From NCBI GenBank assembly GCA_051878795.1, contig JBJEKU010000104.1, positions 1 through 5,729 of the forward strand: DNA of 5,729 nucleotides, given 5' to 3'. Of the stretch, positions 5,236 to 5,729 are shown one piece after another. Origin of the DNA: W1P20-047 sp051878795. Its GTDB lineage: Bacteria > Actinomycetota > Coriobacteriia > Coriobacteriales > Eggerthellaceae. How positions within the stretch are numbered: the first letter of the stretch is position 1; each line of letters opens with the position of its first letter. The translations under genes and the position numbers were made by a program. The notes under the pieces were generated by a model. That model worked only from the letters and a program-made list of their open reading frames with translations, had not been told where the DNA came from and made no database searches.

Positions 5236-5729
5236 ACGGTCTCGTACTGGGGACCGGTTTGGGAATTTGCCCTGGTGTCCACCCTGGTGCTGATGCCGTT
5301 CACGGTCACGCGCGAGTTGGGTGGAACGCTTTCGGTAACGAAGGTGGAGCCTGCGATGACCGACCCTTCGCCAACCACGGTCTCGCCGCCCAGGACGCTT
5401 GCGTTGGAATAGATGGTTACGTTGTCGCCGATGGTGGGGTGGCGCTTGGTTCCCTTCAGGCTCTGTCCCTTGCGCAGGGAGAGTGCGCCTAAGGTGACAC
5501 CCTGGTAGACCTTCACGTGCTTGCCGATCACGCAGGTTTCGCCGATGACCACACCGGTTGCGTGGTCGATGAAGAAATAGTCTCCGATGGTTGCTCCCGC
5601 ATTGATGTCCACGCCGGTCTTGGTGTGGGCGTATTCGGTCATGATGCGGGGAATCAGTGGTACGTTGTGCTCGTAGAACACGTGCGCGATCCTATGGACG
5701 AAGATCGCGAAGAATCCGGGGTAGGAGTA
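5232..5729 (-). CDS. cysE: Serine O-acetyltransferase, C-terminal part (5' end outside window)
   Basis: Serine O-acetyltransferase moves the acetyl group of acetyl-CoA to L-serine, making O-acetylserine, the direct precursor for cysteine synthesis by CysK in the cytosol. The visible 165 residues begin YSYPGFFAIFVHRIAHVFYE at the right edge and end in TAA (5234-5232). They cover the end of the N-terminal helical domain and the left-handed beta-helix of hexapeptide repeats. Catalytic and binding positions are present: Asp41 in TGVDINAG, Asp55-His56 in FFIDHATGVVIGET (the DHATG motif), and Arg96-His97 in KRHPTIG. The VPLIPRIMTEYAH segment and the long loop LGALSLRKGQSLKGTKRHP resemble the Bacteroides/actinobacterial long form more than E. 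coli CysE. An internal ATG at 5681 is not the start, because homology continues upstream to the window edge. The tail after VPPNS (about 28 residues) is not a pattern I can place. Convergent with the GIY-YIG gene; no terminator lies between them. Confidence 0.93.
   Translation of the reverse strand, partial: YSYPGFFAIFVHRIAHVFYEHNVPLIPRIMTEYAHTKTGVDINAGATIGDYFFIDHATGVVIGETCVIGKHVKVYQGVTLGALSLRKGQSLKGTKRHPTIGDNVTIYSNASVLGGETVVGEGSVIAGSTFVTESVPPNSRVTVNGISTRVDTRANSQTGPQYETV

Noticed and set aside
1..5729. CRISPR array, tRNA/rRNA genes, insertion sequences or attachment sites
   Set aside because: None seen. The only repeat cluster (2161-2225) has 9-base units without spacers of CRISPR length, and no transposase motifs or terminal inverted repeats were found by eye.

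Overview
The window looks like chromosomal DNA from a moderately GC-rich actinobacterium, most likely a member of the Coriobacteriia (Slackia/Eggerthella-like). The best evidence is the EttA protein, whose second half and C-terminal tail (ending HRKLTRY) resemble actinobacterial EttA more than the proteobacterial form. G/C-rich third codon positions and the long, GC-driven shadow ORFs fit the same picture. The taxonomic call comes from remembered family sequences, not from a search.

Layout from left to right. (1) The 3' end of a RelE/ParE-family toxin gene on the + strand (to 205). (2) A 245-bp gap with no convincing gene. (3) On the - strand, a long Fic-domain protein fused through a low-complexity linker to a C-terminal winged helix-turn-helix (451-2016). 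Its Fic motif has Gln where the catalytic His should be. (4) A 330-bp divergent intergenic region (2017-2346). It holds an extended -10 promoter for fic, a 24-bp near-palindrome, and a run of GGTTAGAAA-like half-sites spaced about one helical turn apart. (5) ettA, an ABC-F translation factor, on the + strand (2347-4026), followed by strong hairpin terminators. (6) A small orphan two-helix membrane protein (4345-4800) with its own candidate promoter and a very strong terminator. (7) A GIY-YIG nuclease-domain protein (4912-5235). (8) On the - strand, a serine O-acetyltransferase that runs off the right edge; its stop codon overlaps that of the GIY-YIG gene by 4 bp.

Most genes look like independent transcription units, separated by terminators or opposite orientation; no multi-gene operon is evident. 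ettA and the serine acetyltransferase are housekeeping genes (translation control and cysteine synthesis). The left side (toxin fragment and fic) is more accessory in character. The part most worth a second look is the fic protein together with the phased repeat array upstream of it. The array looks like an operator for a cooperatively binding regulator, and the Fic protein's own C-terminal DNA-binding-like domain is an obvious but unproven candidate to bind it.
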